64,000 nucleotides of DNA from an uncultured Bacilli bacterium (lineage in GTDB: Bacteria > Bacillota_I > Bacilli_A > RF39 > UBA660), in contig CAKOHH010000004.1 in the NCBI GenBank assembly GCA_934085675.1, positions 1-64,000 of the forward strand. Direction: 5' to 3'. Positions 52,967 to 63,097 of the stretch are shown here, in pieces (positions within the stretch are counted from its first letter, which is position 1; each line of letters opens with the position of its first letter). Under the pieces are notes generated by a model. It was not told where the DNA came from. It was given only the letters and a program-made list of their open reading frames with translations, and ran no database searches. A program made the translations under genes and the position numbers.

Positions 52967-54268
52967 TTATATACATTTGAAAATGATTTTTTCTGCTTCA
53001 AACTCAATTTTATAGATATTACCTATTTCCTCAACCTTCTGAATAATACATTCTTTAAAAATAGTTTCATTATCTTTTAAAGTGATTTTTTTATTAAATA
53101 TAGTAACAAAATCAAGTTTAGTAACTAACTCAAATTTATTTCCTTGCTTACAATATTTTTTTGTGTCTTTATTGATTTCTAACGATTGATTAAATTTCAT
53201 TTTTTCATTAATGGTACACTTTTTCCCTGTACTCTCTGCATATAATATATTAATAGATTTTTCTTCTCTTAGAATTTCATCTAAATTATATTTAATATTA
53301 ATATTTTTAGTTTTAGAAATATATAATACTTTTTCTATCAAACCTGCTAACCTTTTAAAGAATTTCTTTTCCTTGTTAGTATGACCCTTTGCTTCAAAAT
53401 TATTAAAAGTAAAAATATTTTGGTTTAGTTTCTTATTACTAACATTAATATTTGTATTATTATCATCCATTAAATATTTATATTTAAGCATTTTTAAATT
53501 ATATTCACAATCATTAAGATATTTTTCTCTAATTGAAATAGTAATATTAAATTTACCAGAAACACCATCATCAGTCTTTTCCATATTTGTTAATGAAATT
53601 GCAACATTAAAAGGCTCTTCAGTGGATTCTTTATTTGTTAATTTAATATTATCTCCTTCTCTCTTTTCTAGCCTTAAGCTTGTATCAATACGGAATGAAT
53701 AATCAGAATTATAAATATCAATTGCGTAAACCTGTGCAGGCGGCATTGGTGAAGGACATATATATAATTTTACACCTTCACTACCATATTTATTTGCATG
53801 TCCAACTGGATTTTCAAACTCACCTAAAAATTCCTTCATACTTATAATATTGGGAATTTCAACGGGTTTATCAGTTTTTTCTGCTTGTTCAATTAATTCA
53901 TTCAAACCATTTTTTCTAAATTTATCAGCTTCTTCAACAGAATCAAATTTCATATTATACTTTAAGTGTATTGGAAATTTTTTATATGCATCATCTGTTT
54001 TTGCACTTGCTTCAAAGCTAATTTTTTTACCGTTAAACTTTGGAACAATTTCAAAATCTTCTTGAAGTTGCTTAGGCAATAGTTTTTTTGTTAGAATATC
54101 TGTCCCAACATCTAGACGATCTGTAAATAAATCTTCGATTTTTGTAATATCTTTATAATTGTTATTAATGCTATCTAAAGATAAAGCATCAGTCTGATTA
54201 TTAACAACTGTTATATCTATATTGCAGCCCTTATTTTTTTCAACATTTAATAAACTATTGTTTTGCAT
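52967..54268 (-). CDS. unknown protein of the restriction island
   Basis: The 433-aa soluble protein is beta-rich, with asparagine, lysine and aspartate in excess. No membrane segment or signal is visible. Notable stretches are GCNIDITVVNNQ near the start, a central IYICPSPMPPAQVYAIDIYNSDYSFRIDT-like segment (about 170-200) and a C-terminal beta region. I do not recognise a family. Its start lies inside the end of the 51-aa gene, so the two are coupled. It is downstream of the AlwI nuclease gene and may be a defence component. Confidence 0.6.
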   Translation of the reverse strand: MQNNSLLNVEKNKGCNIDITVVNNQTDALSLDSINNNYKDITKIEDLFTDRLDVGTDILTKKLLPKQLQEDFEIVPKFNGKKISFEASAKTDDAYKKFPIHLKYNMKFDSVEEADKFRKNGLNELIEQAEKTDKPVEIPNIISMKEFLGEFENPVGHANKYGSEGVKLYICPSPMPPAQVYAIDIYNSDYSFRIDTSLRLEKREGDNIKLTNKESTEEPFNVAISLTNMEKTDDGVSGKFNITISIREKYLNDCEYNLKMLKYKYLMDDNNTNINVSNKKLNQNIFTFNNFEAKGHTNKEKKFFKRLAGLIEKVLYISKTKNINIKYNLDEILREEKSINILYAESTGKKCTINEKMKFNQSLEINKDTKKYCKQGNKFELVTKLDFVTIFNKKITLKDNETIFKECIIQKVEEIGNIYKIEFEAEKIIFKCI

Positions 54269-54410
54269 TATTATCTCCTGAATCGTTTATTGATATATTA
54301 CAGTTTTTATTTTTTTTAATATCATATTTTGACTTTTTTTCAACTTTTATACTTATATCTTGTCCAAAAATCTTTTTTACAAAATCAATTATCTTTTTAA
54401 CAATTTTCAT
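54255..54410 (-). CDS. small basic protein (51 aa) coupled to the 433-aa gene
   Basis: ATG at 54410 behind GGTGGTG opens 51 codons: a basic amphipathic helix (MKIVKKIIDFVKKIFGQD) followed by a polar tail NCNISINDSGDNN that echoes the GCNIDITVVNN start of the next protein. It overlaps the 433-aa gene by 14 bp. It may be a membrane-active peptide, a leader or an antitoxin-like partner; nothing proves which. Confidence 0.5.
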   Translation of the reverse strand: MKIVKKIIDFVKKIFGQDISIKVEKKSKYDIKKNKNCNISINDSGDNNAKQ

Positions 54411-54448
54411 TATATCACCACCAATTAAATAATAATTTAATTAACATA

Positions 54449-54509
54449 ATGACACTTATGACACTTTTTTATATGATACACTATGCATATTAAGTGACAT
54501 AAGTGACAT
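54449..54509. promoter_or_regulatory. paired 9-nt tandem repeats in inverted orientation
   Basis: ATGACACTT occurs twice in tandem at 54449-54466. AAGTGACAT occurs twice in tandem at 54492-54509. The two blocks are inverted copies with two mismatches in 18. They lie between the AlwI nuclease stop and the 51-aa gene, around TATAAA/TATCAT-like boxes, and look like binding sites for a regulator. Confidence 0.55.
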
Positions 54510-54518
54510 ACCAGTTAT

Positions 54519-56297
54519 TTACACATATTCCTCTTTCCAATGGATTATAGTATTGTTTATACACTCGTTCCATTGCTTGTATGAATCCAAACTTAATGTA
54601 TTTTTGTGAATATCTCTTATTAATTCAACAAAGTATTTTATATGTATGTTTTTAGCATATATAAAACTTATCATGTCACTATATTGTTCAATTGTTAATG
54701 GTATTACAGGAACTGGATTACCCATCCAACTTTCCTTGTTTAAAAGGAAAAATTGCCAATCTGTTCTTTTATTTATAGAATTAGAAATAAATAATCCGTA
54801 CACTTCTTTACCAGCATCTTGATCTATGAATTTCATAACATGATCAATAACACTAGAGCCTTCGTGTTCCCATTGTTGTACTCCACTCATAAGTGATACC
54901 TCCGGTATTAAAATAGTGTCATTATAATAAAGTTCCATATCAGGTGTATTATTTTTACCTGGAGCAAAACTTTTAGGAGTTAAATCTTCTTCTACATCAA
55001 AATTTCTAACAACATTTTGATTACCATCTATAGCTACTAAAGACTTCCATGTATTACATTCAAGCCATAATGCAGCCATATCTTCGCTCTCTCTTGATTT
55101 AATAGAATCGAATCTATCAGTAATTTCTTTCCTAGTATCTTCATTTTTAGAAGTATATTTAATAAAGATTTCTTCATTCAATGTAGTTAATTTAGTAATT
55201 AATTCTTCTTCAAATAATTTTAATTCTGTTGAACTATCCATTGAATTGACTTTAGAATATAATTCTGCAGAATCTAATTCAATCTCCAATTCATATTTTT
55301 CATTAAATATATGAATAGTTTTATCTAATAAATTAATCTTATCAACTAATAATGATTTTCGATCATCCTTATTTTCCCAAGGAAGATTTATATTATCCGG
55401 ATTACCATACCATTCCATATAAGCGTCAAGATTATCATTATTGATAGTTATAAATGAATATTTGCTATTAATTAATTCAACCTTTTTCTTAGAATGTTCA
55501 GCAATTCTAACCTTTTTATATAGTCCTCTACCAGAAATATCAAATAATCTAGTAAAATCAAGGGCTCTCATAATAGAATCTATATATGACAAAGGATCAC
55601 CTTTATAAAGTTCTTTCACATAATCAAAATATTCTTTTGCATACTTATTGAAGATTTCTTTACATTCACTAGATTTCATTTTATTATCTAGCGCATTATA
55701 GTCTGCTCTAAATTTTTTTATAGAATTTGCCAAAGAATCATACTGAGATATATCATTACATAAGAAAATATATGCCAATTCATATCCATTTAAGTATTCA
55801 AGATCTAGTAATAATTTGATTATTATTTGTAATGGAAAAACTCTATTTCCATCTTTTATATCACGTCCGTAATTAGTGCATACAGAAGGAAAATTTATTT
55901 TTAAAAGTTGTTTTAAAAATAATTCACTATCAAATTTACCTTCTGAAATTAGTTTTCCTGCTTTAGTAACTCTAATTAATCCTTCATTATCAATATATCC
56001 AAATCCATAAAATTTATATGTAGCAAGATCATTTCTAGCATTACTTTCAGAATCTGCTTTACCATCTTTAGTACCATTTAGATAATCTTCATAAGATAAA
56101 CCATTAATAGGAGAATCCTCTTCCTCTAGTTGTGCATCAAAATAATACTTTCTTCTAATTGGGTGAATCTTTATATTATTTGCATCAAGCTTATTAGCTG
56201 TATAATTCCAATTTTCATTTTCTAAATTTGAAAAATATTTAAACCATTGAACTGTTTTAATTACACTTCGTGGTTTATTTCTCCAGCCCCAACTCAT
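54519..56297 (-). CDS. AlwI-family type II restriction endonuclease
   Basis: The 592-aa protein begins WGWRNKPRSVIKTVQWFKYF and shows the AlwI family layout: helical recognition part with FPLQIIIKLLLDLEYLNGYEL, then a C-terminal nuclease part with NTPDMELYYNDTILIPEVSLMSG (PD and glutamate of the catalytic core, about 470-495) and QWEHEGSSVIDHV. Known AlwI cuts outside GGATC. It lies nine bases downstream of the Dam-like methylase gene in one operon. Confidence 0.88.
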   Translation of the reverse strand: MSWGWRNKPRSVIKTVQWFKYFSNLENENWNYTANKLDANNIKIHPIRRKYYFDAQLEEEDSPINGLSYEDYLNGTKDGKADSESNARNDLATYKFYGFGYIDNEGLIRVTKAGKLISEGKFDSELFLKQLLKINFPSVCTNYGRDIKDGNRVFPLQIIIKLLLDLEYLNGYELAYIFLCNDISQYDSLANSIKKFRADYNALDNKMKSSECKEIFNKYAKEYFDYVKELYKGDPLSYIDSIMRALDFTRLFDISGRGLYKKVRIAEHSKKKVELINSKYSFITINNDNLDAYMEWYGNPDNINLPWENKDDRKSLLVDKINLLDKTIHIFNEKYELEIELDSAELYSKVNSMDSSTELKLFEEELITKLTTLNEEIFIKYTSKNEDTRKEITDRFDSIKSRESEDMAALWLECNTWKSLVAIDGNQNVVRNFDVEEDLTPKSFAPGKNNTPDMELYYNDTILIPEVSLMSGVQQWEHEGSSVIDHVMKFIDQDAGKEVYGLFISNSINKRTDWQFFLLNKESWMGNPVPVIPLTIEQYSDMISFIYAKNIHIKYFVELIRDIHKNTLSLDSYKQWNECINNTIIHWKEEYV

Positions 56298-56306
56298 ATA
56301 AACCTC

Positions 56307-57425
56307 CTAAAAATCATAATTAGTGATCAATAAATGTTCAACATCTTTATCATTTCTATTCATAAAACTTACTAAATATTTTTTATCAAACGATTCTATA
56401 TTAAATCCTCTATCTTTATATAAGTCATATATAAAATCTGTATTTTTTATAATTAACATAAACTTAGCTTTTGTTTTTGATAAGTAATTTGCTAATCTTA
56501 TTTGATCATCTTTATCAAAATCATTTTTTGCATATGTAGAAAATTCAGTATCGTATGGAGGATCTAAAAACATGAAATCATTCTCTGTTAATTCTACTTT
56601 GTTACAAAAAACTTCAAAATCATAATTACATATTTTTGTTTTACTCATATATTTATTTAATTCATCAGAAGATACATAATCTATCTTTTTAGTAAAGTCT
56701 TTTCTGTTATAACTGATTCCACCATAAGGTACATTAAATTCACCATTAGCATTATATCTAAACATAGATGCATAGCAAAAATCTCTAACAAAATAAAATA
56801 CTGCGCAATAGAATTCATCACTTAACTTCAATTTTTTCTTATTATTATAAAGGTATCTAAAATACATATAGTAAGCGCTTTTAAAGGCACACTCAATATT
56901 ACTCATTATATCGCTTACATTCATTTCATTTCGTTCAAGCTCAATTTTTTTCATTCTGTTTAATTTTGATATTAAATTCTTCTTAACTTCTTTAATAAAA
57001 TTATATAAATTAATATCAAAATCTTCTTCTAATAGACTATTTAATTCTTTAGTATGTTTTTCAACAAACTTTTCCACTAATTCATCAGCACTATTTTTGT
57101 TACTTTTAACTTTATCATAAATATCAGATAATTCATTTGTATTATCTTCAACCAAACGTTGAAGCGAAATCCAATTCTTATTTATTTGATTTAAGCTATC
57201 AATAAAACCTTTATCATGTTTTTTTATCATTTTATAAAGTAACATTAATTCATCAGATTTATCATTAATAACCGAATTTTCACAATTTATATTTAGATAT
57301 ACTGCTCCTCCACCTACAAATGGTTCAACATATCTATTAAAATTTTTAGGCAAGTTTTTTAAAATTATTGGCAGTTCTTTTTCTTTACCACCTGCCCACT
57401 TAATAAACGTCTTTCTATTTTGCAT
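56307..57425 (-). CDS. dam: Dam-like adenine-N6 DNA methyltransferase
   Basis: The 372-aa D12-class methylase has FIKWAGGKEKELP (SAM motif, about 7-19), RYVEPFVGGGAVYLN (about 31-45), YNANGEFNVPYGG and the catalytic FLDPPYDTEFSTY (about 292-304). The insert at about 80-175 makes it longer than E. coli Dam (278 aa). If it recognises GATC it would protect both strands of GGATC, so one methylase suffices for an AlwI-type nuclease. That specificity is inferred. Confidence 0.9.
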   Translation of the reverse strand: MQNRKTFIKWAGGKEKELPIILKNLPKNFNRYVEPFVGGGAVYLNINCENSVINDKSDELMLLYKMIKKHDKGFIDSLNQINKNWISLQRLVEDNTNELSDIYDKVKSNKNSADELVEKFVEKHTKELNSLLEEDFDINLYNFIKEVKKNLISKLNRMKKIELERNEMNVSDIMSNIECAFKSAYYMYFRYLYNNKKKLKLSDEFYCAVFYFVRDFCYASMFRYNANGEFNVPYGGISYNRKDFTKKIDYVSSDELNKYMSKTKICNYDFEVFCNKVELTENDFMFLDPPYDTEFSTYAKNDFDKDDQIRLANYLSKTKAKFMLIIKNTDFIYDLYKDRGFNIESFDKKYLVSFMNRNDKDVEHLLITNYDF

Positions 57426-57441
57426 ACAGTATCCCCCAATC

Positions 57442-58275
57442 TTAATTTATTAAATCTATATATATAGTTTTACCATCGTATTTCCAAACAGACTTAGATG
57501 GATTAAATACATTATCTTTAGTTAATAATCCATATTTTCTGTACATTTCAGTTATTCCTTGTGAAAAATATCTTCTATCTGAACTTATCCTTACATCTTT
57601 AATATCATTTCCATTAAAGCATAAATCGAATTTATCACAGTCAGAAGGCAATTCATCAAATATTGCACGAGGAATACTAATAATCCTAGCTCTTATATCA
57701 TTTGCGGTAATATCTTTTTCAATATCACTGACAATATATTCATTAGCATTATCATCAACAATATTTTCAACAACAGAATTCTTTTTATAAAATTTATTTA
57801 ATTCATCATAACTAAATACTGGTTTATATACAAATCCAATATTATTTTCAATACAAATATCAACTAGCATTTTTCCGTCAATTAATACAATTGGTCTGTC
57901 ATCACTTGTTTCTGCTTTTAATTTGGCTGGGCTAGAGAACATAGCAGTAGTAATAACAATTCCTTTTTCACCAGATGTCATATTACCTCTTAGCTTATCT
58001 ATAATATCAACAGATATTTTTTCGGATGGTTTAAATCTTTTAGCTTGTACGATATATTTTACAGAATCATCATTATTATTGATAACACCATATCTTATGC
58101 CTTCCAAATCAACTCCACCATCTCCAGAACGTTTTGTAACTCTTACTTCATCTAATCCAAGACATTCCAATAATGGTTTTAAAAAATCTTCAAAATCATA
58201 TCCAGTTTCAAACGATTTATATAATGCTTCAAGTATTGCTTCCTTTTCTTTTTGATCTAACTCAATCTTTTTCAT
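57442..58275 (-). CDS. Mrr-like restriction endonuclease
   Basis: The protein of about 277 aa has an N-terminal Mrr_cat-type fold: GYDFEDFLKPLLECLGLDEV, VTKRSGDGGVDLEGI (catalytic aspartate) and YIVQAKRFK (the QxK form of the nuclease motif), then GIVITTAMFSSPAKLKA. A C-terminal part (about 165-277) is unrecognised. It sits between the Xre regulator and the methylase. It may be a second nuclease or a modification-sensing component. Start at 58275 follows AGGAG. Confidence 0.8.
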   Translation of the reverse strand: MKKIELDQKEKEAILEALYKSFETGYDFEDFLKPLLECLGLDEVRVTKRSGDGGVDLEGIRYGVINNNDDSVKYIVQAKRFKPSEKISVDIIDKLRGNMTSGEKGIVITTAMFSSPAKLKAETSDDRPIVLIDGKMLVDICIENNIGFVYKPVFSYDELNKFYKKNSVVENIVDDNANEYIVSDIEKDITANDIRARIISIPRAIFDELPSDCDKFDLCFNGNDIKDVRISSDRRYFSQGITEMYRKYGLLTKDNVFNPSKSVWKYDGKTIYIDLIN

Positions 58276-58284
58276 ACACAACTC

Positions 58285-58809
58285 CTATATATCTTTAGGC
58301 AACTTACTGTAATCATATTTAGTTGCTATCTCTTTTAATTCTTGTATTTCTTTATCAATATCTTCTAATGCTTTATCTAATGTATAATCGGTTTCTGCGG
58401 CCTCTTTTATTAATCTTAAACCTAATTTTATTTCATTTAAGTTTTGCATTATCTTTAATGTTTTTTTTCTTTTATTAGCATCCCAATCTAAAATATCGTA
58501 TTTAAATAATCTACATTCTTCTATAGTATTCTTTAAATCTTTTGTAGATTTATTTTTAAACTCATCATGAGAAAACCAACTCACAACTTCATTATAACCA
58601 GCAGCATTTAAAAGCTGTTGTAATGATAAATCTAATTCTTCTGCAATTCTTTTCAAAATTTCTGGATCTGGTTTAGCTACTCTACCATTTTCTATATCAT
58701 TTAAAGAAGAATTACTTATTCCAACTCTTCTTGCAAGTTCTCTTTGAGAATACTCTTTTGCAGTTCTTCCTCCAACAATTAATGTAGTTAATGCTTCACT
58801 ATTGTTCAT
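58285..58809 (-). CDS. Xre-family regulator of the restriction operon
   Basis: The 174-aa protein has an N-terminal Cro/CI helix-turn-helix (about 18-72; SQRELARRVGISNSSLNDIENGRV) and a long helical C-terminal part. Controller proteins of this kind delay nuclease expression in restriction-modification systems. It is the first gene of the operon, nine bases before the Mrr-like gene, with an AAGGAAGTG site. Confidence 0.88.
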   Translation of the reverse strand: MNNSEALTTLIVGGRTAKEYSQRELARRVGISNSSLNDIENGRVAKPDPEILKRIAEELDLSLQQLLNAAGYNEVVSWFSHDEFKNKSTKDLKNTIEECRLFKYDILDWDANKRKKTLKIMQNLNEIKLGLRLIKEAAETDYTLDKALEDIDKEIQELKEIATKYDYSKLPKDI

Positions 58810-58851
58810 AATTTCACTTCCTTAAAAGTCTTCTTATTCTCTTTCCTATTC

Positions 58852-58879
58852 ATTATATCACATTTTGTCAGTTTTACAA
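58852..58879 (-). promoter_or_regulatory. promoter of the restriction-modification operon
   Basis: TTGTAA (58874-58879), a 16-base spacer and TATAAT (58852-58857) on the minus strand precede the Xre gene. TTTTGT/ACAAAA repeats around the -35 could be the regulator's own sites. Confidence 0.55.
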
Positions 58880-58951
58880 AACATTTTTGTTCGGAATACT
58901 TGACAATTAAATTTATTTATAACTATATTGGTTTTTATAGATTTTTATTGA

Positions 58952-60329
58952 AAGTGCACAATTAATGTGCAATAAGTTTAAGAAACATATATAATATCTT
59001 CTTAAGCAATTTGTTTGTCATTAAGGAGGTATTGAAAATGACAAATTATTCTCATTTGTCTTATGAAGATAGAAGAAATATTGAAGATGGATTAAATGCA
59101 AATAAATCCATAAATCAAATTGCTAAAGAATTATGCAGAAATCATTCTACAATCTTAAGAGAAATAGATAGAAACAAAAAATATTCGGAACCATCAACCT
59201 GGAACAATTATAAAATTACTCATCCGGATTTGGATTTGTCTTGTGAAAGATTAAAACATTCCCCTTATGTTTGTAATGGTTGTAAATCTAGAAGTGGCTG
59301 TCGAAAAATTAGATGGACTTACTATGCTAGAGAATCTCAAAAATCATATGAAGAATTAATTAAATCTTGTAGACAAGGTGTTAATCTAACTTTAGAAGAA
59401 ATACATGCTATTAACGAAACTATAACTCCTCTTGTCAAAAAAGGTCAGACAACTAATCATTTGTATATTAATCATCCTGATATTTTAGATTTCAGTAAAA
59501 GTTCTTTTTATCGTTATATTAAAGATGGAATTTTTGAATTTGGTCCTTTAGATTTTCCAAGAATTGTTAAATATTAAAAAAGAAAAAATTCAAGTCAAAG
59601 AAGAACAAGAAAAGAACGTGAAATACTGATTAATAGAAAATATACTGATTTTATCGAATTTATTTCTAACAATCCAGATTTAAATATTGTTGAAATGGAT
59701 ACTGTTGAAGGTCTACAAACAGAATCCGATTGTTTCCTTACATTACTTTGGAGAAAGTCTAAATTAATGCTTATATTTAAATTAGAATTCCAAATAACGG
59801 ATGAAGTAACAAGAATTTTTGAAACATTACAAGTTCTTATTCCTTTAGATATTTATAAAATATTTATTTCAAATCATTCTTACTGACAATGGTCACGAAT
59901 TTTTTGACGTTAGTAATATTGAATGTATCCATTCAACGGGTGAATATGTCACTCATCTATTTTTTTGTGATCCACATGCTTCTAGTCAGAAAGGAGCCAT
60001 TGAAAAAAATCATGAATTCATTAGATATATTTTACCTAAAGGTTCCTCTTTCAAAAATATTACTCAGGAAGACTGTCATCTAATTATGAATACTATTAAT
60101 TCATTATGTAGAGATTCATTGAATGGTAAATCACCTTATGAAGCAATGCTATTTTTATGTAGTGAAGATAATTAAAATTATTAAATTGTTATTATATTGA
60201 ACCTGATAACGTTAATTTAACAAATAATTTATAAAAGCAAAAATAATTATGGCTCAAACTATAATTATTCCTACGACAAACAAGTTGCCAAAAATCCAAT
60301 AATTTGTTTTATGTAGGCGTTGTGCACTT
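58952..60329 (+). mobile_element. IS30-family insertion sequence (inactive)
   Basis: A broken IS30 transposase gene is bracketed by AAGTGCACAA (58952-58961) and its inverse TTGTGCACTT (60320-60329). The element would be about 1.38 kb. Longer terminal repeats and a target duplication are not clear, so the exact ends are tentative. Confidence 0.6.
59038..60234 (+). pseudogene. IS30 transposase, broken in three places
   Basis: The N-terminus (TNYSHLSYEDRRNIEDGLN ... EIDRNKKY) is the IS30 helix-turn-helix. Reading on past a TAA at 59575-59577 gives the catalytic core with MDTVEG; a frameshift near 59875 gives ILTDNGHEFFDV and KGAIEKNHEF (the other two DDE residues). A third shift near 60170 restores the NCYYIEPDNVNL end. 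It has a good AAGGAGG site but cannot make active enzyme. Confidence 0.88.
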
Positions 60330-60478
60330 AGTTTTAAAAATGTCACAATTCCTGCAATTTTTTGACGTGGAACTAAAGTTCTTTGTCGACATATAATATA
60401 TCACATTTTTTAATTTTTATTACTTTAACGACTTAAAAAAGTGCATTTTCTTATGAGAATACACATTTTATACACATT

Positions 60479-61643
60479 TTGAGTCGTAATGCACATAATT
60501 ATGCACTTTATTTAGAATTCAACGGTGTATATAAAACTAAAGATGGTAAGATATGGTTTTATAAGACTCAATATGAAGATATTGATGGAACTCATAAAAC
60601 TAAGAAATCAGGTATATATACAACTAAAAAAGAAGCAGAAAATGCTGAGTTTGAATTTAAATTAAAAATATGAGAATATGAGAATATGAGAATACCAATA
60701 ATGTGACTTTTGAAGAAATGATTAGAATGTTTATTGATTTTAGAAAAGATAAAGTTAAGGAAAACACATTATATGTGTTATAACAATAAATTACCTTATT
60801 TAAAATCACTATATAAAGTTAAACTTAAAGATTTTAACTACCCTCCTTTTGAAAGATGGCATGATGAAATAAATAGTACTCATCTTGCTACAAGAACTAA
60901 GAATAACATTTATAAAATATTAAAAACTATTTTAAATTATGCTACTGCATGGCATGATTTTATCTTTGCTAAGGCATATCCTAAAATGTATAACTTTAAT
61001 GATCCTAATGAATTCCCTAAAGAACAATTATTTTTTACTTACGAGGAATTCAGATAATTTTTCTCCGTTGAAACTGATATCAAATGGGTCGGCATTTTTG
61101 AAATATTATATTACTGTAGATTAAGACGTGGTGAACTTAGAGGATTACAATGAAAAGATATCTATTTTAAAGATAGAACATTAAGTATATCCAAACAAAT
61201 TAATGACCGCTGTGGATCCGTTAAAAATTGGTGATTCTCAGTTTCAAAAACTAAAAGTAGTAATAAGAATATTAAAGATGCCACAAGCCCTCGCAAGCGA
61301 CCTTAAAGCAATGAAAAACAAGGCAGAAAAGATACCTAGATTCAATGATAATTTCTTTGTCGCAGGAGATATGCTTCCTGTATGTAGCAATACACTTACT
61401 AATCATAAAAATGCTAATTGTAAATTAGCTAATGTTAAACAGATTCGATTACATGATTTCAGACATTCTTGTGCATCTCTTCTGGTTAATAAAGTTGCTA
61501 ATGTTCATGTTGTAGCAAAATACTTAGGACATACAAAAGTTGAAGAAACATTAAAAACTTATTAACAACTATTTACAAGTACTTTGGACGAAGTAGTTGC
61601 CATAATAGATAATTTAGATAATTATAAAACCGATGATAATTAG
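60479..61643 (+). pseudogene. decayed tyrosine recombinase (phage/ICE-type integrase)
   Basis: Several frames together give an integrase. The N-terminal arm-binding part is WFYKTQYEDIDGTHKTKKSGIYTTKKEAENAEFEF; a core-binding region follows (FERWHDEINSTHLATRTKNNIYKI); then box I YCRLRRGELRGLQ, box II HDFRHSCASLLV, and YLGHTKVEETLKTY with the catalytic tyrosine region. At least five stops or shifts interrupt it. It is the likely original integrase of the surrounding island. Confidence 0.8.
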
Positions 61644-61658
61644 TCACCGGTTATTTTT
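61628..61658 (+). terminator. terminator after the integrase remnant
   Basis: AACCG-A-TGA (61628-61636) pairs with TCA-C-CGGTT (61644-61652) before ATTTTTAT. It also lies at the end of the convergent nuclease gene. Confidence 0.55.
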
Positions 61659-63096
61659 ATACTTTAGACACTATTAAACTTGTTTTTTCTTGAAGTACAT
61701 TTAAAAATTCTTTGTGTGCATGTTCATAACATTTTAATGCTCTAATTATATCTGCATCTGTTATTGGTAAAATCAAACCATGCTCATCTAAGTAGGTATC
61801 TGCACAACTATTAATAAACTTATCATACTTTTCAATTGTCCTACACGATAATATACCAATTTGTCCTCTTCTGGTGCTAAATCTTCCAAGCAATTGATCT
61901 AATTCTGGATTCTGTGGATCATTTTTATAGTTTTTACATTCGACTATTATTTGTAGGCTTGTCATCTTAATCTTATCTGATATTACTGCAAAATAGCCCT
62001 CTTCAGCTATATTGGAAAAAATAATATCAATTCTTTTTCTTCCCTCATGGATTTTTTCCTCTTTTCGTGGATTAGATAAATCTGGATAAGTTAAGAACTC
62101 ATATATTCCTATCATTAAGTTATGATAATCAGAAGCACTATCTGTTCCAACTGGAATGGACTTTAATTTTTCTATCATAAAATTAGATACATCTTCATAA
62201 TTAACCTCAGTCAATAGTTCTCCATTCATACAATTAGTATTCTTGTTTTTACTCTTAAAATCATTAAAAATTTCTGGGTGTTTAACTGTAAAATCCAAGA
62301 TATATTTTTTATCCATTACTGGTTCTTTTTCAATAATAGACTTTTTTGTAACATATCTTTCTTTTGTTGTTTTTCTAATTTTTACCAAAGATGTTTCGTT
62401 TTCAATATTTTCCTTTTGTAAAAAGTTTAAAATAAAATGTTGTCTATATTTTGATGGTGTATATGTTTCACAGAAGCTTATAATTGATTTTGGTACTAAT
62501 AATACAGGTGTATTATCTACTACCAACCTATCAATATATTTGTTTTCCCATTTGTGGGTTTCCATATTCCAACAATACCCTGATGGTACATTTTTAGTAA
62601 GAAGAATATTATTTAACTCACATTGTTCAATTGTATATTCTAAGAGTTTTATTCTGATAATATTTGTTATTAAATCTGACAATTTATCTCTGTCTATATT
62701 TTCAATAAACATTCTCAAATCCTCAATATTTTCTAATACACCATATTCTATAGCCTTACTATTCTTTAATTGTGTAAAAATATCCAAGGTACCACTTTGT
62801 CCAATACCTTTCCCTCTTGATTTATTCTTTGATAATCCAAGATGTGTTTCATTTACTTCGCCTATTCTGGTACAAATCATTCTTGCTTTATCATCCATAT
62901 TGTTTTTTAACAAACCAATTAAATATGAGAAGAAATCTTGTAACAAGTCGTTACATGCCACTGTAAAATCAGAGTTACATTTTGCTATTAACGTTGAATC
63001 AACAAATAAAGGAATATCTTTTTCAGTATCAATATTTACAAAATCTAATTCTAATTGTGTTTTATTCAAATTATAAATATTACTAATTGTTGCCAT
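61657..63096 (-). CDS. PD-(D/E)xK nuclease-like protein of a two-gene defence module
   Basis: The 479-aa soluble protein has an N-terminal helical domain (about 1-230; IPLFVDSTLIAKCNSDFTVACNDLLQDFF, LITNIIRIKLLEYTIEQCELNNI, VPSGYCWN) and a C-terminal nuclease-like domain (about 330-440). There IHEGRKRIDIIF supplies an acidic residue and SLQIIVECKNYKND the E-x-K, followed by LDQLLGRFSTRRGQIGIL. This order fits restriction-type nucleases. It starts one base after the HEPN gene stop, so they form a pair. No named system is recognised. Confidence 0.7.
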   Translation of the reverse strand: MATISNIYNLNKTQLELDFVNIDTEKDIPLFVDSTLIAKCNSDFTVACNDLLQDFFSYLIGLLKNNMDDKARMICTRIGEVNETHLGLSKNKSRGKGIGQSGTLDIFTQLKNSKAIEYGVLENIEDLRMFIENIDRDKLSDLITNIIRIKLLEYTIEQCELNNILLTKNVPSGYCWNMETHKWENKYIDRLVVDNTPVLLVPKSIISFCETYTPSKYRQHFILNFLQKENIENETSLVKIRKTTKERYVTKKSIIEKEPVMDKKYILDFTVKHPEIFNDFKSKNKNTNCMNGELLTEVNYEDVSNFMIEKLKSIPVGTDSASDYHNLMIGIYEFLTYPDLSNPRKEEKIHEGRKRIDIIFSNIAEEGYFAVISDKIKMTSLQIIVECKNYKNDPQNPELDQLLGRFSTRRGQIGILSCRTIEKYDKFINSCADTYLDEHGLILPITDADIIRALKCYEHAHKEFLNVLQEKTSLIVSKV

Positions 63097-63097
63097 A

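Noticed and set aside
54449..54509. CRISPR-like repeat array
   Set aside because: There are only two plus two 9-nt copies without spacers of regular length; they look like operator half-sites. No CRISPR array is seen anywhere in the window.
62243..63076. 277-codon plus-strand open frame
   Set aside because: It is exactly antisense to the nuclease-like gene, has no ribosome-binding site, and its composition (runs of F, S, I) is that of a reverse-strand shadow.
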